From positions 1 through 61,387 of the forward strand of contig JASLLM010000002.1 of the NCBI GenBank assembly GCA_030747035.1: a stretch of DNA of 61,387 bases, in the 5' to 3' direction. The stretch is from Alphaproteobacteria bacterium. GTDB taxonomy: Bacteria; Pseudomonadota; Alphaproteobacteria; GCA-2731375. Below the pieces are notes generated by a model, which saw only the letters and a program-made list of their open reading frames with translations, ran no database searches and was not told where the DNA came from. The translations under genes and the position numbers were made by a program. Shown here in pieces: positions 34,441-43,422 of this stretch. The first letter of the stretch is position 1. Each line of letters starts with the position of its first letter.

Positions 34441-35598
34441 CTAGGCTAGGCGCGCAATCAATTTGCGCATGAAGTCGGTACACGCCTCGACCTGAGATAT
34501 CTCGATATATTCGTCCGGTCGATGGGCCACGGAAATACTGCCCGGCCCGCAGATGACCGAAGCAATGCCACCCTTCTGGAAAATGCCGGCCTCGGTGCCA
34601 TAGGAAACGGCATAGGTCTGGTTACTGCCGGTCAACGCCAGCACCAGAGTTTCCGCCGGCGAACCATCCTCGGGCACCAGCGGGATAATTTCGCCGCGCA
34701 CATCGATCCGAATATCTGATTCAGGGTGCACCGCGCGCATTTTCGGCAAGACTGTTGTCTGGGCAAAGTCTTCGAAAGCACCGATGACCGCACCACCATC
34801 AACGCCCGGCAGTGCCCGGTATTCCCACCAAAATGTGGTTTCCTTGGGAATGATATTACCGGCGGTTCCCCCCGTTATGGTTCCCACCTGGACCGTTGTA
34901 TAGGGCGGATCGAAGCGTTCATTGACGTTGGACGTTTTGAACTCCTCGGCCAGATTGGCCAGATATTGGATCAACTCGGCGGCGGCGAATATGGAATTGA
35001 CGCCTTTGTGCGTCTCCGATGAATGGCCTTCCAGGCCGGTCACCGTGGTTCGAATGGCGCAGCATCCCTTGTGCGCGTTGACCACCTTCATTTCCGTTGG
35101 TTCACCGACGATCAGCGCCTGCGGCCGGCAGGGCAGCCCCTGAATATGGCGGGATAGGTCCGGCGCACCGAGGCAACCGACTTCCTCGTCATAGGAAAGC
35201 GCGAAATGAATGGGCAGGGCGAGGCCGCGTTCCAGCATCGCCGGCACCAAGGCCAGCGCTATGGCACAGAAACTCTTCATATCCGCGGTACCACGGCCAT
35301 AGAGACGGCCATCACGCTCATCCACTTGAAATGGATCGGACGACCAGTCCTGGCCATCGACCGGAACCACGTCCGTATGGCCAGAAAGCACCACGCCGCC
35401 ATCGATCATCGGCCCGACCGTCGCGAACAAATTGGCCTTGGCACCGCTCTTGTCATGAATCAGGGTCGATTCCACACCGTATTCCGCCAAATAATCACGC
35501 ACGAAATGCATCAGTTCCAAATTGGATTCCCGGCTTGTGGTATCAAAAGCGACCAGACGCTCGATCATCTGACGCGACGTAAAGACTTGTTTGGACAT
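34441..35598 (-). CDS. argE: Acetylornithine deacetylase ArgE (M20 family)
   Basis: This zinc-dependent deacetylase releases ornithine from N-acetylornithine. The 385-residue product has the M20 metal motifs SGHTDVVPVDGQDW, the RGTADMKSF aspartate, the catalytic SYDEEVGCLGA glutamates and the C-terminal HRPDEYIE histidine. NAHKGCCAIRTTVTGLEGHSS is typical of ArgE. It is convergent with the argDF-hslO operon, so two blocks of arginine genes face each other. It is divergent from the RND-TRAP operon, with about 106 bases between the starts. Confidence 0.92.
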   Translation of the reverse strand: MSKQVFTSRQMIERLVAFDTTSRESNLELMHFVRDYLAEYGVESTLIHDKSGAKANLFATVGPMIDGGVVLSGHTDVVPVDGQDWSSDPFQVDERDGRLYGRGTADMKSFCAIALALVPAMLERGLALPIHFALSYDEEVGCLGAPDLSRHIQGLPCRPQALIVGEPTEMKVVNAHKGCCAIRTTVTGLEGHSSETHKGVNSIFAAAELIQYLANLAEEFKTSNVNERFDPPYTTVQVGTITGGTAGNIIPKETTFWWEYRALPGVDGGAVIGAFEDFAQTTVLPKMRAVHPESDIRIDVRGEIIPLVPEDGSPAETLVLALTGSNQTYAVSYGTEAGIFQKGGIASVICGPGSISVAHRPDEYIEISQVEACTDFMRKLIARLA

Positions 35599-35704
35599 GG
35601 ACGGATCCCCAATACATCGTTGGGCTTAGGATAGCGGTCGACCGCGCGACGGTCCACTAATCGGAGCGCTTGATCATACCGGCGGGACTGCGTAGTTTCC
35701 CGCC

Positions 35705-36946
35705 ATGTCTTGGCAAGTACGAAAAGCGGTAGTACCCGGTATTGTGGTTCTGGCGGCGCTGGCGGGTGCGGTGTATCTGCTGCGCACCAAACCCGTTGTC
35801 GCACCGATGGACAAGGTCGAGCAACCTTGGCTGGTCACCGCGGCCAAGGTCGGCTTGGGTGATATTCAGCCCCGGCTTCAGCTTTACGGAGAGATTGTCG
35901 CCGGGCGCGAGGTTGAGCTGCGAGCCCTGGTGGCTGGCGAGGTCGTGGCCGTTGCCGATAAATTCGTCGATGGCGGCAGCCTGCGCCAGGGTGACATGAT
36001 CGTCGCCATCGATGATTTCGACTATCGCGCCAGATACGATGAACTTTTAGCCCAGGTGCGGGAAGCCACCGCCCGGCTGGAGGAAATCAAGGCTCGCAAG
36101 AAATCCTATGCGGCCGCTTTGCGGCGAGACCTGGAAATGGTGAAGCTGCACGAACGCGATGTGGAACGCATGCGGGCGCTTTCCGGCCGGGGTACGGTTT
36201 CCGACAAGAAGATGGACGACGCCCACATGGCATTGACCCAACAACAAAAAACCGCGGAAATGCGGCAAAGCGATCTGGCGGCGGAAGCAGCGCATATCAG
36301 ACAGCAGGAAGCCGTCATCAACCGCCTCAACGTAGGCCTGCGCCGCGCCAAGCGCGATTTGCAGCGGGTTCGCTTGACCGCCCCTTTCGATGGATTCCTG
36401 GCCGACGTACAGGCCCAGGTAGGCAAACGGCTAAGCGCGAATGACCGCGTGGCCCGGTTGATCGATGCCGGGCGGCTGGAAGCACGGGTAACCCTGTCCG
36501 ACCGTCAGTATGGCCGTTTGGTATCCGACGGCGCGCTGACCGGGCGGCCGGTAAAGATCACCTGGCAGGTAGGCGGACACGGCTTCACCTATGCCGGCCG
36601 TCTGGACCGTATCGGCGCCCGCATTGATAGTGCCAGCGGCGGTGTACAGGTTTTCATTCGTCTCGCGGGTGTTGATCTGTCGAAACCTTTGCGGCCCGGC
36701 GCCTTCGTCACCGTCACCATGCCCGACCGAACATTTCGCGGCGTCGCGCAACTACCCGAAAGCGCCCTCTATGACAGCAACACGGTTTACGTGGTTCAAG
36801 GTGAGCGCTTGGAAAAACGCGCGGTTGAACTGGTGGCGCGGGTTGGCAATGACGTCCTGCTGCGCGGCGAAATCCAGAATGGCGAGCAGGTCATAACGAC
36901 CCGGTTCGCGGAAATCGGGCCAGGGCAAAAGGTGGAAATCCGCTAG
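35705..36946 (+). CDS. RND efflux periplasmic adaptor (membrane fusion protein)
   Basis: This 413-residue HlyD/AcrA-type adaptor has an N-terminal membrane anchor at about 8-26 (no lipobox) and biotinyl-lipoyl-like halves around GEIVAGREVELRALVAGEVV and LTAPFDGFLADVQAQVGKRL. A long alpha-helical hairpin spans about 105-215 (EATARLEEIKARKKS; QQQKTAEMRQSDLAAEAAHI), followed by beta-barrel and membrane-proximal domains. The hairpin normally docks on an outer-membrane factor, but no such gene is in the window. Its TAG stop directly abuts the ATG of the RND-DctQ fusion. No ribosome binding site is seen before the ATG (cgtagtttcccgcc). A TTGATC-17-TAGTTT pair ends six bases before it, so the mRNA could be nearly leaderless, which is speculative. 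Confidence 0.9.
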   Translation: MSWQVRKAVVPGIVVLAALAGAVYLLRTKPVVAPMDKVEQPWLVTAAKVGLGDIQPRLQLYGEIVAGREVELRALVAGEVVAVADKFVDGGSLRQGDMIVAIDDFDYRARYDELLAQVREATARLEEIKARKKSYAAALRRDLEMVKLHERDVERMRALSGRGTVSDKKMDDAHMALTQQQKTAEMRQSDLAAEAAHIRQQEAVINRLNVGLRRAKRDLQRVRLTAPFDGFLADVQAQVGKRLSANDRVARLIDAGRLEARVTLSDRQYGRLVSDGALTGRPVKITWQVGGHGFTYAGRLDRIGARIDSASGGVQVFIRLAGVDLSKPLRPGAFVTVTMPDRTFRGVAQLPESALYDSNTVYVVQGERLEKRAVELVARVGNDVLLRGEIQNGEQVITTRFAEIGPGQKVEIR

Positions 36947-39900
36947 ATGTCCCCCGCCGATTTGGTACGCCTGTTCGTCCGGCACCGCAATGCGGCCAAT
37001 CTATTGATGGTGGTCATGCTGGTTCTGGGCGCTGTATCCCTTTCCCGGCTAAACACTCAGTTTTTTCCCGACTTCGGTATCGACATGGTCTCGATCACCG
37101 TTGCTTGGCCAGGTGCCAGCGCCGAAGACGTCGAAGCCAACATCGTCACGGCCATCGAACCGGAAGTGCGCTATTTGAACGATGTGGACCACGTCGAGTC
37201 ATTCGCTGTCGAGGGCTCTGGTACCGTCTTGGTAAAATACAATGCCGGCAGCGATATGCAGGCCGGCCGCGCTGACGTGGTGTCCGCCGTCGCCCAGGTC
37301 ACGACCTTGCCAGCGGGCAGCGAAACCCCGATCATTCGCCGCGTTGCCCGTTTCGATACGATCTCCCGGATTGCCCTCTCCGGCCCGTTTAGCGAAAGCG
37401 CTTTGAAAGCCATTGCCAAGCGTATCCGCGAAGGATTGCTGGCCCGCGGCATCGATCAGGTCATCATGTTCGGTGCCAGAGACGAGGAAATCTGGGTCGA
37501 CATGACGCCCCAGTCCTTGCGCCGGCTGGACCTGAGCCTTGATGACATCGCCGAGCGTATCCGCGCCCGTAGCCAGGATCTGCCCTCGGGCAACATCGAA
37601 GGCCAGGTCGAGAAGCAGATCCGCAGCCTGGGTCTAGAAACCACCGCCACCGGCCTGGGAGATATCGAAATCCGCTCGCTGCCGAATGGCGAGAAGATCC
37701 GCCTCGGCGACGTTGCCAGGGTACAGGAAGCCTTTGACGACAGTGCGCCCGAGGGACGTCTATCGGCCAATCGGGCGATAGAGCTGCACGTGAAGCGCGC
37801 TGTCGGCGCCGATGCGCTGGATATCTCACAAACCGTCGAGGACTATCTGGCCGAACTTCGCCTGACCCTGCCGCCTACTCTGACGTTGGAGCACTATGAC
37901 GTTCAGGCCGGATTGATACGCGAGCGCATCAATATCCTGTTGAAGAACGGGCTTGGCGGCCTGGCGTTGGTGCTGATCATACTGTTCATCTTTCTCAATC
38001 TTAGGGTCGCCATATGGGTCGCCGCCGGTATACCGGTGGCCCTGTTGGCCACCATGGGGGTCATGCTGATGAGCGGTCAGTCCATCAACATGGTCAGCCT
38101 GTTCGCCTTGATCATGACCCTGGGCATTATCGTTGATGACGCGATCGTGGTTGGCGAACACAGCGCGGCCCGTCGCGACCGGGGTTTGGACCCACAACAA
38201 TCCGCCGAGGAAGGCGCCCTGCGCATGCTGGCGCCGGTCATCGCCTCGTCCCTGACGACAATCGCCGCCTTTCTGCCGCTGTTCATTATCGGCGGCATTA
38301 TCGGCACAATTCTACGCGCCATTCCGCTGGTCACCGTTTCGGTTCTGGTCGCCTCGTTGATTGAATGTTTCTTGATTCTACCAGGTCATTTGCGCGGTGC
38401 GTTGCTGCATGGCAGCGAAAAGGAATCCCGGCCGCGGGCATGGTTCAACCATCACTTTGGCCGTTTCCGAAGCGGCGGCTACCGCCGTGCACTGGAGGTC
38501 TGCGTGCAATGGCGGTATCTGACCCTGGCTAGCGCGCTCGCCGGTCTGATTCTGGCCCTCGGCATCATCGCCGGCGGACGGGTCGGGTTTCAATTCTTTC
38601 CCACACCCGAGGGCGATATTGTCTACGGCAATGTAGTGATGATGCCCGGCACGCCACGCGAGCGGACGGAGGCGATGGTGCGGGAGTTGGAACGGGCCGC
38701 GCATAGCGCGGCGGAACGCTATCCCGGGCAGACGCGGAGTGGCGAAGACCTGATCCAGTCAACATTCGGCAAGCTGGGCCGGACCCAGGCCAACGAGTTC
38801 CAATCCGTGCGCGGCGACAAGTACGGCGGCCTTTATGTGCAGCTGGTGCCCTCGGATCACCGCCAGGTACGCATGCCTGAATTCATCACGACCTGGCGCG
38901 AGCAGATCCAAATGCAGCCTGGTGTCGATCGAGTCAACCTCAACGAACGCCGCGGCGGCCCGCCGGGCAAGGAAATCGATATCCGCCTGAGCGGCGGCAG
39001 CACCCGGGATCTCAAAGACGCCACCCGCGAGATCAAGGCGCTACTCGGCCGCTTCCCGGGCGTCAGCGATGTCGAGGATGATCTGCCTTATGGCAAGCAA
39101 GAGGTTATTCTTGAACTGACGCCCCGTGGCAGGGCCCTTGGCTTTTCCACCGACAGCGTCGGCCGGCAGGTTCGTTCGGCCTTCGAGGGCGCCATCGCGA
39201 AACGGTTTCCACGCGGCGATGAAGAGGTCACCGTGAAGGTGCAGTACGCCCGTGGCGCCATAACCACCGAGGATCTGCTAAACCTCTACCTCAGCAGTCC
39301 CACCGGTGTGGAAGTACCGTTGAGCGAGGTTGTCTCCATGCGGGAGAGCGCCGGTTTCGCCCGCATTCGGCGCAAGGACGGTCAGCGCGAGATCGCCATC
39401 ACCGGGGAGCTGGATGAAAGCAAGATCCGCTCGGGCAAACTGATTGAGGCGCTGGAGGAGGGTGAACTGCCCCAGATTGCCCGGCGTTTCGGGCTGCAAT
39501 ACAGCTTTGCCGGACGGGCCGAGGAACAGGCCCGCACCATGGCCGATATGAAGCTAGGAGCCATGGTCGGCATGGCGGCGATCTACATTATCCTGGCCTG
39601 GGTCTTCGCCTCCTACACCAGACCGATCGTGGTGATGGCGGTGATCCCCTTTGGCATCGTCGGCGCCGTCATCGGGCATCTGTTGTTGGGCTATGATCTT
39701 AGCCTGCTTACGCTGGTCGGCCTGCTGGGCCTGTCGGGCATCCTGGTCAATGATTCCATCATTCTGGTCTCCACCATCGACGAGCGCATCGCTGCCGGCG
39801 AAGAAACCATGCAGGCCATTATTGCCGGCAGCCAGGACCGCCTGCGCGCCGTACTCTTGACCTCGCTAACCACCATCGGCGGGCTAACGCCATTGCTGTT

Positions 39901-40627
39901 CGAAACCAGCCTGCAGGCGCAGTTCCTGATCCCCATGGCGATCACCATGATCTTCGGACTGGCCGTCGCCACCGTTCTGGTACTGCTGGTAATCCCTTCC
40001 CTTATCGCGATCCAGTTGGATTTTCATAACCAGCGCCAGCGCTTCCGTACCTGGCGGGCGCTGCTGCCGCAGAAATGGCAAGCGTATCGCATGGGCACCA
40101 CCCGGGCAAAGTTACTGGTCATTTTGAATTTCCTTGAACGCAGCGTTGCGGGTATCGGGTTCTGGACAGCGGTAATTGTGCTGCCGTCCATGATTTGCGT
40201 GCGAATTTACGAGATCATCGCCCGCAAGGTTTTCAACGCGCCGTCAAACTTTCCGCAATATCTGGAATGGGAATTGTTTCTACTGCTGGTATTTTTGACC
40301 CTGGGCTATGGCTACGTCCGTGGTGCCCATGTCCGGGTCGATATCATACGTGACCAGCTTTCGACGGTATTGCGAAACAGGATCGAGTTGCTCGGCCTGC
40401 TTTTGCTGATGTTGCCCTTTGCCGCGGTCATTATCTACTACGGCATACCCTACGTTATCGAAAGCTTCACCAGCGGCGAGAAATCCGCCTTGGCCCTTGG
40501 CGCCCCGGCACGCTGGATAATGAAGAGTGCGATGCCATTCGGCATCGGTCTGTTCATTGTTGCGGCGATTGTCGCCGCCTTGCGCAATCTGACCCAGCGG
40601 CAGAAAAAATTCGACGATCGGGAATAG
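36947..40627 (+). CDS. RND permease with C-terminal TRAP small-permease (DctQ) domain
   Basis: This 1,226-residue fusion has two parts. Residues 1 to about 1021 form a complete RND permease of AcrB type: 12 membrane helices, two large periplasmic loops, the proton-relay pair Asp397-Asp398 in TLGIIVDDAIVVGEH, and Asn935-Asp936 in TM10 (GILVNDSIILV) where AcrB has Lys940. A 27-residue cytoplasmic linker (about 1022-1048) leads into residues 1049-1226. That part matches a full DctQ: four helices (about 1068-1088, 1107-1126, 1146-1166, 1190-1212), HVRVD at 1128-1132, and the ending APARWIMKSAMPFGIGL. The RND C-terminus and the DctQ N-terminus are both cytoplasmic, so the join is topologically sound. 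The frame is continuous; internal ATG 40091 lacks a ribosome binding site. dctM follows by 12 bases. Confidence 0.92.
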   Translation: MSPADLVRLFVRHRNAANLLMVVMLVLGAVSLSRLNTQFFPDFGIDMVSITVAWPGASAEDVEANIVTAIEPEVRYLNDVDHVESFAVEGSGTVLVKYNAGSDMQAGRADVVSAVAQVTTLPAGSETPIIRRVARFDTISRIALSGPFSESALKAIAKRIREGLLARGIDQVIMFGARDEEIWVDMTPQSLRRLDLSLDDIAERIRARSQDLPSGNIEGQVEKQIRSLGLETTATGLGDIEIRSLPNGEKIRLGDVARVQEAFDDSAPEGRLSANRAIELHVKRAVGADALDISQTVEDYLAELRLTLPPTLTLEHYDVQAGLIRERINILLKNGLGGLALVLIILFIFLNLRVAIWVAAGIPVALLATMGVMLMSGQSINMVSLFALIMTLGIIVDDAIVVGEHSAARRDRGLDPQQSAEEGALRMLAPVIASSLTTIAAFLPLFIIGGIIGTILRAIPLVTVSVLVASLIECFLILPGHLRGALLHGSEKESRPRAWFNHHFGRFRSGGYRRALEVCVQWRYLTLASALAGLILALGIIAGGRVGFQFFPTPEGDIVYGNVVMMPGTPRERTEAMVRELERAAHSAAERYPGQTRSGEDLIQSTFGKLGRTQANEFQSVRGDKYGGLYVQLVPSDHRQVRMPEFITTWREQIQMQPGVDRVNLNERRGGPPGKEIDIRLSGGSTRDLKDATREIKALLGRFPGVSDVEDDLPYGKQEVILELTPRGRALGFSTDSVGRQVRSAFEGAIAKRFPRGDEEVTVKVQYARGAITTEDLLNLYLSSPTGVEVPLSEVVSMRESAGFARIRRKDGQREIAITGELDESKIRSGKLIEALEEGELPQIARRFGLQYSFAGRAEEQARTMADMKLGAMVGMAAIYIILAWVFASYTRPIVVMAVIPFGIVGAVIGHLLLGYDLSLLTLVGLLGLSGILVNDSIILVSTIDERIAAGEETMQAIIAGSQDRLRAVLLTSLTTIGGLTPLLFETSLQAQFLIPMAITMIFGLAVATVLVLLVIPSLIAIQLDFHNQRQRFRTWRALLPQKWQAYRMGTTRAKLLVILNFLERSVAGIGFWTAVIVLPSMICVRIYEIIARKVFNAPSNFPQYLEWELFLLLVFLTLGYGYVRGAHVRVDIIRDQLSTVLRNRIELLGLLLLMLPFAAVIIYYGIPYVIESFTSGEKSALALGAPARWIMKSAMPFGIGLFIVAAIVAALRNLTQRQKKFDDRE

Positions 40628-40639
40628 GACCGGGTTTGC

Positions 40640-42019
40640 ATGTTTGAATTCGTCGATATCCTGCCCTACGCTATGCTGGCTGCCCTTGCGATCCTGATAT
40701 TTTCCGGGTTGCCGGTGGCCATATTGCTGGCCGGCCTGGGCATTGCCTTTTCCCTGATTGGCATCGCCCTGGACGAAATGCCTTGGATCGCCCTGTTGAA
40801 CGTGCCCTTGCGCCTGTACGGCAGCATTAACGGCAGCCTGATCTATCCCACGGTACCGATGCTGCTGTTCATGGGCATGGCGTTGGAGAAAAGCGGCATT
40901 GCCCGGGATTTGTTGCTATGCCTGCAGCATTTGTTGCGCCGTGTGCCGGCCGGCATGGCCATCGCGGTAACCTTGCTGGGCGTTTTGCTGGCGCCCACCG
41001 CAGGCGTTGTTGGCGCCTCCGTCGCCACGCTGGCCCTGATCGCCCTGCCAACCATGTTGGATCAGGGTTACCGCTCATCCCTGGCCAGCGGCGTGGTGGC
41101 GGCCGCGGGGACCCTGGGGCTGATCCTGCCACCCGCGATCATGCTGTTTTTTCTGGCGGGAAAGCTGCGGGTTCCCATTGGGCATATTTTCCTCGCCGCC
41201 ATGTGGCCGGCGGGCATTCTGATCAGTCTTTATCTGCTCTACTACATAACGGCGGCAATCATTTCGCCGCCCACCGCCACCAAGGGGCATACGGAGCAGG
41301 ACTGGAGCCAGGGCTGGTCCCCATGGCAATGGTTCGGCTTTTATGTGCGCGGCCTGATATTGCCCGCTGGATTGATCTTTCTGGTATTGGGTTCAATTAT
41401 TTTTGCCTGGGCCACGCCGTCCCAGTCAGGCGCCGTGGGCGCGGCGGGCGGATTGCTGTTGATGCTGCTAAACCGTCGGCTGACCTGGCCCCTGTTCCGC
41501 GAGGCCATAGAAGGCACGGCTTTGATGACCGCCATGGTTTTCTTTATCGTCCTGGCGACCAACATCTTCTCTTATCCGTTTCGCTTTTTCAGCGGCGATG
41601 AAGTTGTCAGCGGCATGTTGCATGGGCTGGCCTTTGGTGATTGGGGCATGCTGCTGACCATCATTGGCATCATCTTTATCCTTGGCTTTTTCATCGACTG
41701 GATCGAGATTACCGTCATCACCTTGCCGTTGTTTCTGCCCGTGCTGGCGGAATTGGATTTCGCCGCCCATGCCGGCGAAGGCACCGGCAAGGCGCTGTGG
41801 ATGGCAACCCTGATCGCCCTGACCCTACAGACCTCGTTCCTGACGCCGCCCTTCGGCTTCGCACTATTCTTTCTGAAAGGCGCCGCCCCGCCCGAGGTCA
41901 AGATCACGGATGTCTATCGCGGCATTGTTCCCGTCGTGGGCGCGCAGCTGTTCGTAATCGGCCTGGTCATGGCCTTCCCGCTGTTGGCCAACTGGCTGCC
42001 GAACCAGCTTTTCAACTAA
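40640..42019 (+). CDS. dctM: TRAP transporter large permease DctM
   Basis: This 459-residue integral membrane protein, with about 12-13 helices, is the catalytic large subunit of TRAP transporters, which drive solute uptake with an ion gradient. DctM hallmarks: FSGLPVAILLAGLGIAFSLI, PTVPMLLFMGMALEKSGIA, the GTLGLILPPAIMLFFLAG motif, and TLQTSFLTPPFGFALFFLKG near the C-terminus. The sequence resembles the TRAP branch labelled mannitol/chloroaromatic type. Its small-subunit partner appears to be the DctQ domain fused to the RND permease just upstream. No periplasmic DctP or TAXI gene is nearby. The stop overlaps the convergent pgm stop by four bases. Confidence 0.93.
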   Translation: MFEFVDILPYAMLAALAILIFSGLPVAILLAGLGIAFSLIGIALDEMPWIALLNVPLRLYGSINGSLIYPTVPMLLFMGMALEKSGIARDLLLCLQHLLRRVPAGMAIAVTLLGVLLAPTAGVVGASVATLALIALPTMLDQGYRSSLASGVVAAAGTLGLILPPAIMLFFLAGKLRVPIGHIFLAAMWPAGILISLYLLYYITAAIISPPTATKGHTEQDWSQGWSPWQWFGFYVRGLILPAGLIFLVLGSIIFAWATPSQSGAVGAAGGLLLMLLNRRLTWPLFREAIEGTALMTAMVFFIVLATNIFSYPFRFFSGDEVVSGMLHGLAFGDWGMLLTIIGIIFILGFFIDWIEITVITLPLFLPVLAELDFAAHAGEGTGKALWMATLIALTLQTSFLTPPFGFALFFLKGAAPPEVKITDVYRGIVPVVGAQLFVIGLVMAFPLLANWLPNQLFN

Positions 42020-43398
42020 AAACCCGCTGGCGGCGTCACGCCGCACGGTGCCAGGGCAGACGTCACGGCGTCCTTCAGGCGGCTCAGCCCAGCATCGTCG
42101 GTGGCCTCGCAGCGCACCACCAGAACGGGCTGGGTGTTGGAGGCGCGCAGCAGCCACCAGCCGTCCGGGGTAGAGACGCGGGCGCCGTCTACGTCGGAAA
42201 AATTGGCGCCCTGGGCCCGCAGGTTCGCGACAACCTCGTCAACGACCTGAAATTTGCGGGCGTCGTCGCAATCAAAGCGAACCTCCGGTGTGTTGACCAT
42301 TTGCGGCAGGCTGTCACGCAGTTCGGTCACGCTCTGACCGGACCGGGCAACGGCATCCAGGAACCGTACCGCCACATATAGCGCATCATCGAAACCGTAA
42401 TATTTGTCGGCAAAGAATATATGCCCGCTCATCTCGCCGGCCAGGGGGGAGCCGGTCTCCGCCATCTTGCTTTTGATTAGCGAGTGGCCGGTTTTGTACA
42501 TCATGGGTTCGCCGCCCAGGCGGGCGACCTCGTCGAACAAGACCTGGCTGGCCTTCACATCGGCGATGATGGTGCTGCCGGGATGTTTCGCCAAAACATC
42601 ACGCGACAACAGCGCCAATAGCTGATCGCCCCATAGTATCCTCTCCTGGCCGTCGATCACGCCGATCCGGTCGCCATCGCCATCAAAACCGATGCCCAGG
42701 TCCAGCTTCTCCGACGTCACCGCGCCCTGCAATTGCACCAGGTTTTCCGCCACCGTCGGATCCGGATGATGGGCCGGAAAGGTGCCGTCCACCACCTCGT
42801 TCAAGGACACATGGCGGCCGGGCAGGCGGGCGATCAAATCGGGCAATATGTCGCCGGCAACCCCATTGCCGCAATCCCAGGCCACGGACAAGGGCGTGTC
42901 CGTGGTGTAGGCCGCGGCCAATTCGTCCAGATAAGCCGGGCGGACATCGTGATCCTCGGCGCCACCGGCGCCTTCCACCCAGCCGCCGGCTCCCGCTATA
43001 CGGCCCAATTCCTGGATCTGATCACCAAAAAAGGCTTTTCCATCCAGCATCATTTTGAAACCGTTATAATCCGGTGGGTTGTGCGAACCAGTCACCATGA
43101 CGCCGGCATCAGCCCGCAAATGATAGACCGAGAAATACAGCATGGGGGTCGGTCCCCGGCCGATCCGCAAGGCGGTGATACCCGCATCGTTCAGGCCCCT
43201 TACCAGATGCTCAGCCATTTCCACCGAGGTCAGGCGGCCGTCATAGCCGACAGCGGTCCGTGTGCCGCCGTTTCGGGCCACGATGGTGCCGAAGGCACGG
43301 CCGACCGCGTAGGCATCCGCCGTGGACAGAGTATCGCCGACGATGCCGCGTACGTCGTATTCGCGTAGCACCGAGCCGTGAAAGCTGTGTTCTTGCAT
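42016..43398 (-). CDS. Phosphomannomutase/phosphoglucomutase (ManB/AlgC family)
   Basis: This alpha-D-phosphohexomutase interconverts mannose or glucose 6- and 1-phosphates. The 460-residue product has four domains with the phosphoserine loop MVTGSHNPPDYNG (Ser105), the metal loop DGDGDR (239-244), the sugar-specificity loop GEMSGHIFF and the phosphate-binding loop LRASNTQP near the C-terminus. GEMSGH indicates dual phosphomannomutase/phosphoglucomutase activity by analogy with AlgC. It stands in line with ugd and galU, which use the glucose-1-phosphate it would make. Confidence 0.92.
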   Translation of the reverse strand: MQEHSFHGSVLREYDVRGIVGDTLSTADAYAVGRAFGTIVARNGGTRTAVGYDGRLTSVEMAEHLVRGLNDAGITALRIGRGPTPMLYFSVYHLRADAGVMVTGSHNPPDYNGFKMMLDGKAFFGDQIQELGRIAGAGGWVEGAGGAEDHDVRPAYLDELAAAYTTDTPLSVAWDCGNGVAGDILPDLIARLPGRHVSLNEVVDGTFPAHHPDPTVAENLVQLQGAVTSEKLDLGIGFDGDGDRIGVIDGQERILWGDQLLALLSRDVLAKHPGSTIIADVKASQVLFDEVARLGGEPMMYKTGHSLIKSKMAETGSPLAGEMSGHIFFADKYYGFDDALYVAVRFLDAVARSGQSVTELRDSLPQMVNTPEVRFDCDDARKFQVVDEVVANLRAQGANFSDVDGARVSTPDGWWLLRASNTQPVLVVRCEATDDAGLSRLKDAVTSALAPCGVTPPAGF

Positions 43399-43422
43399 TA
43401 TTTCAGACTTTCCCGGTCAGGG

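Noticed and set aside
40091..40627. Separate dctQ gene starting at the internal ATG
   Set aside because: The frame is continuous with the RND permease, there is no stop before it and no ribosome binding site at the ATG, so the fusion is the better reading.
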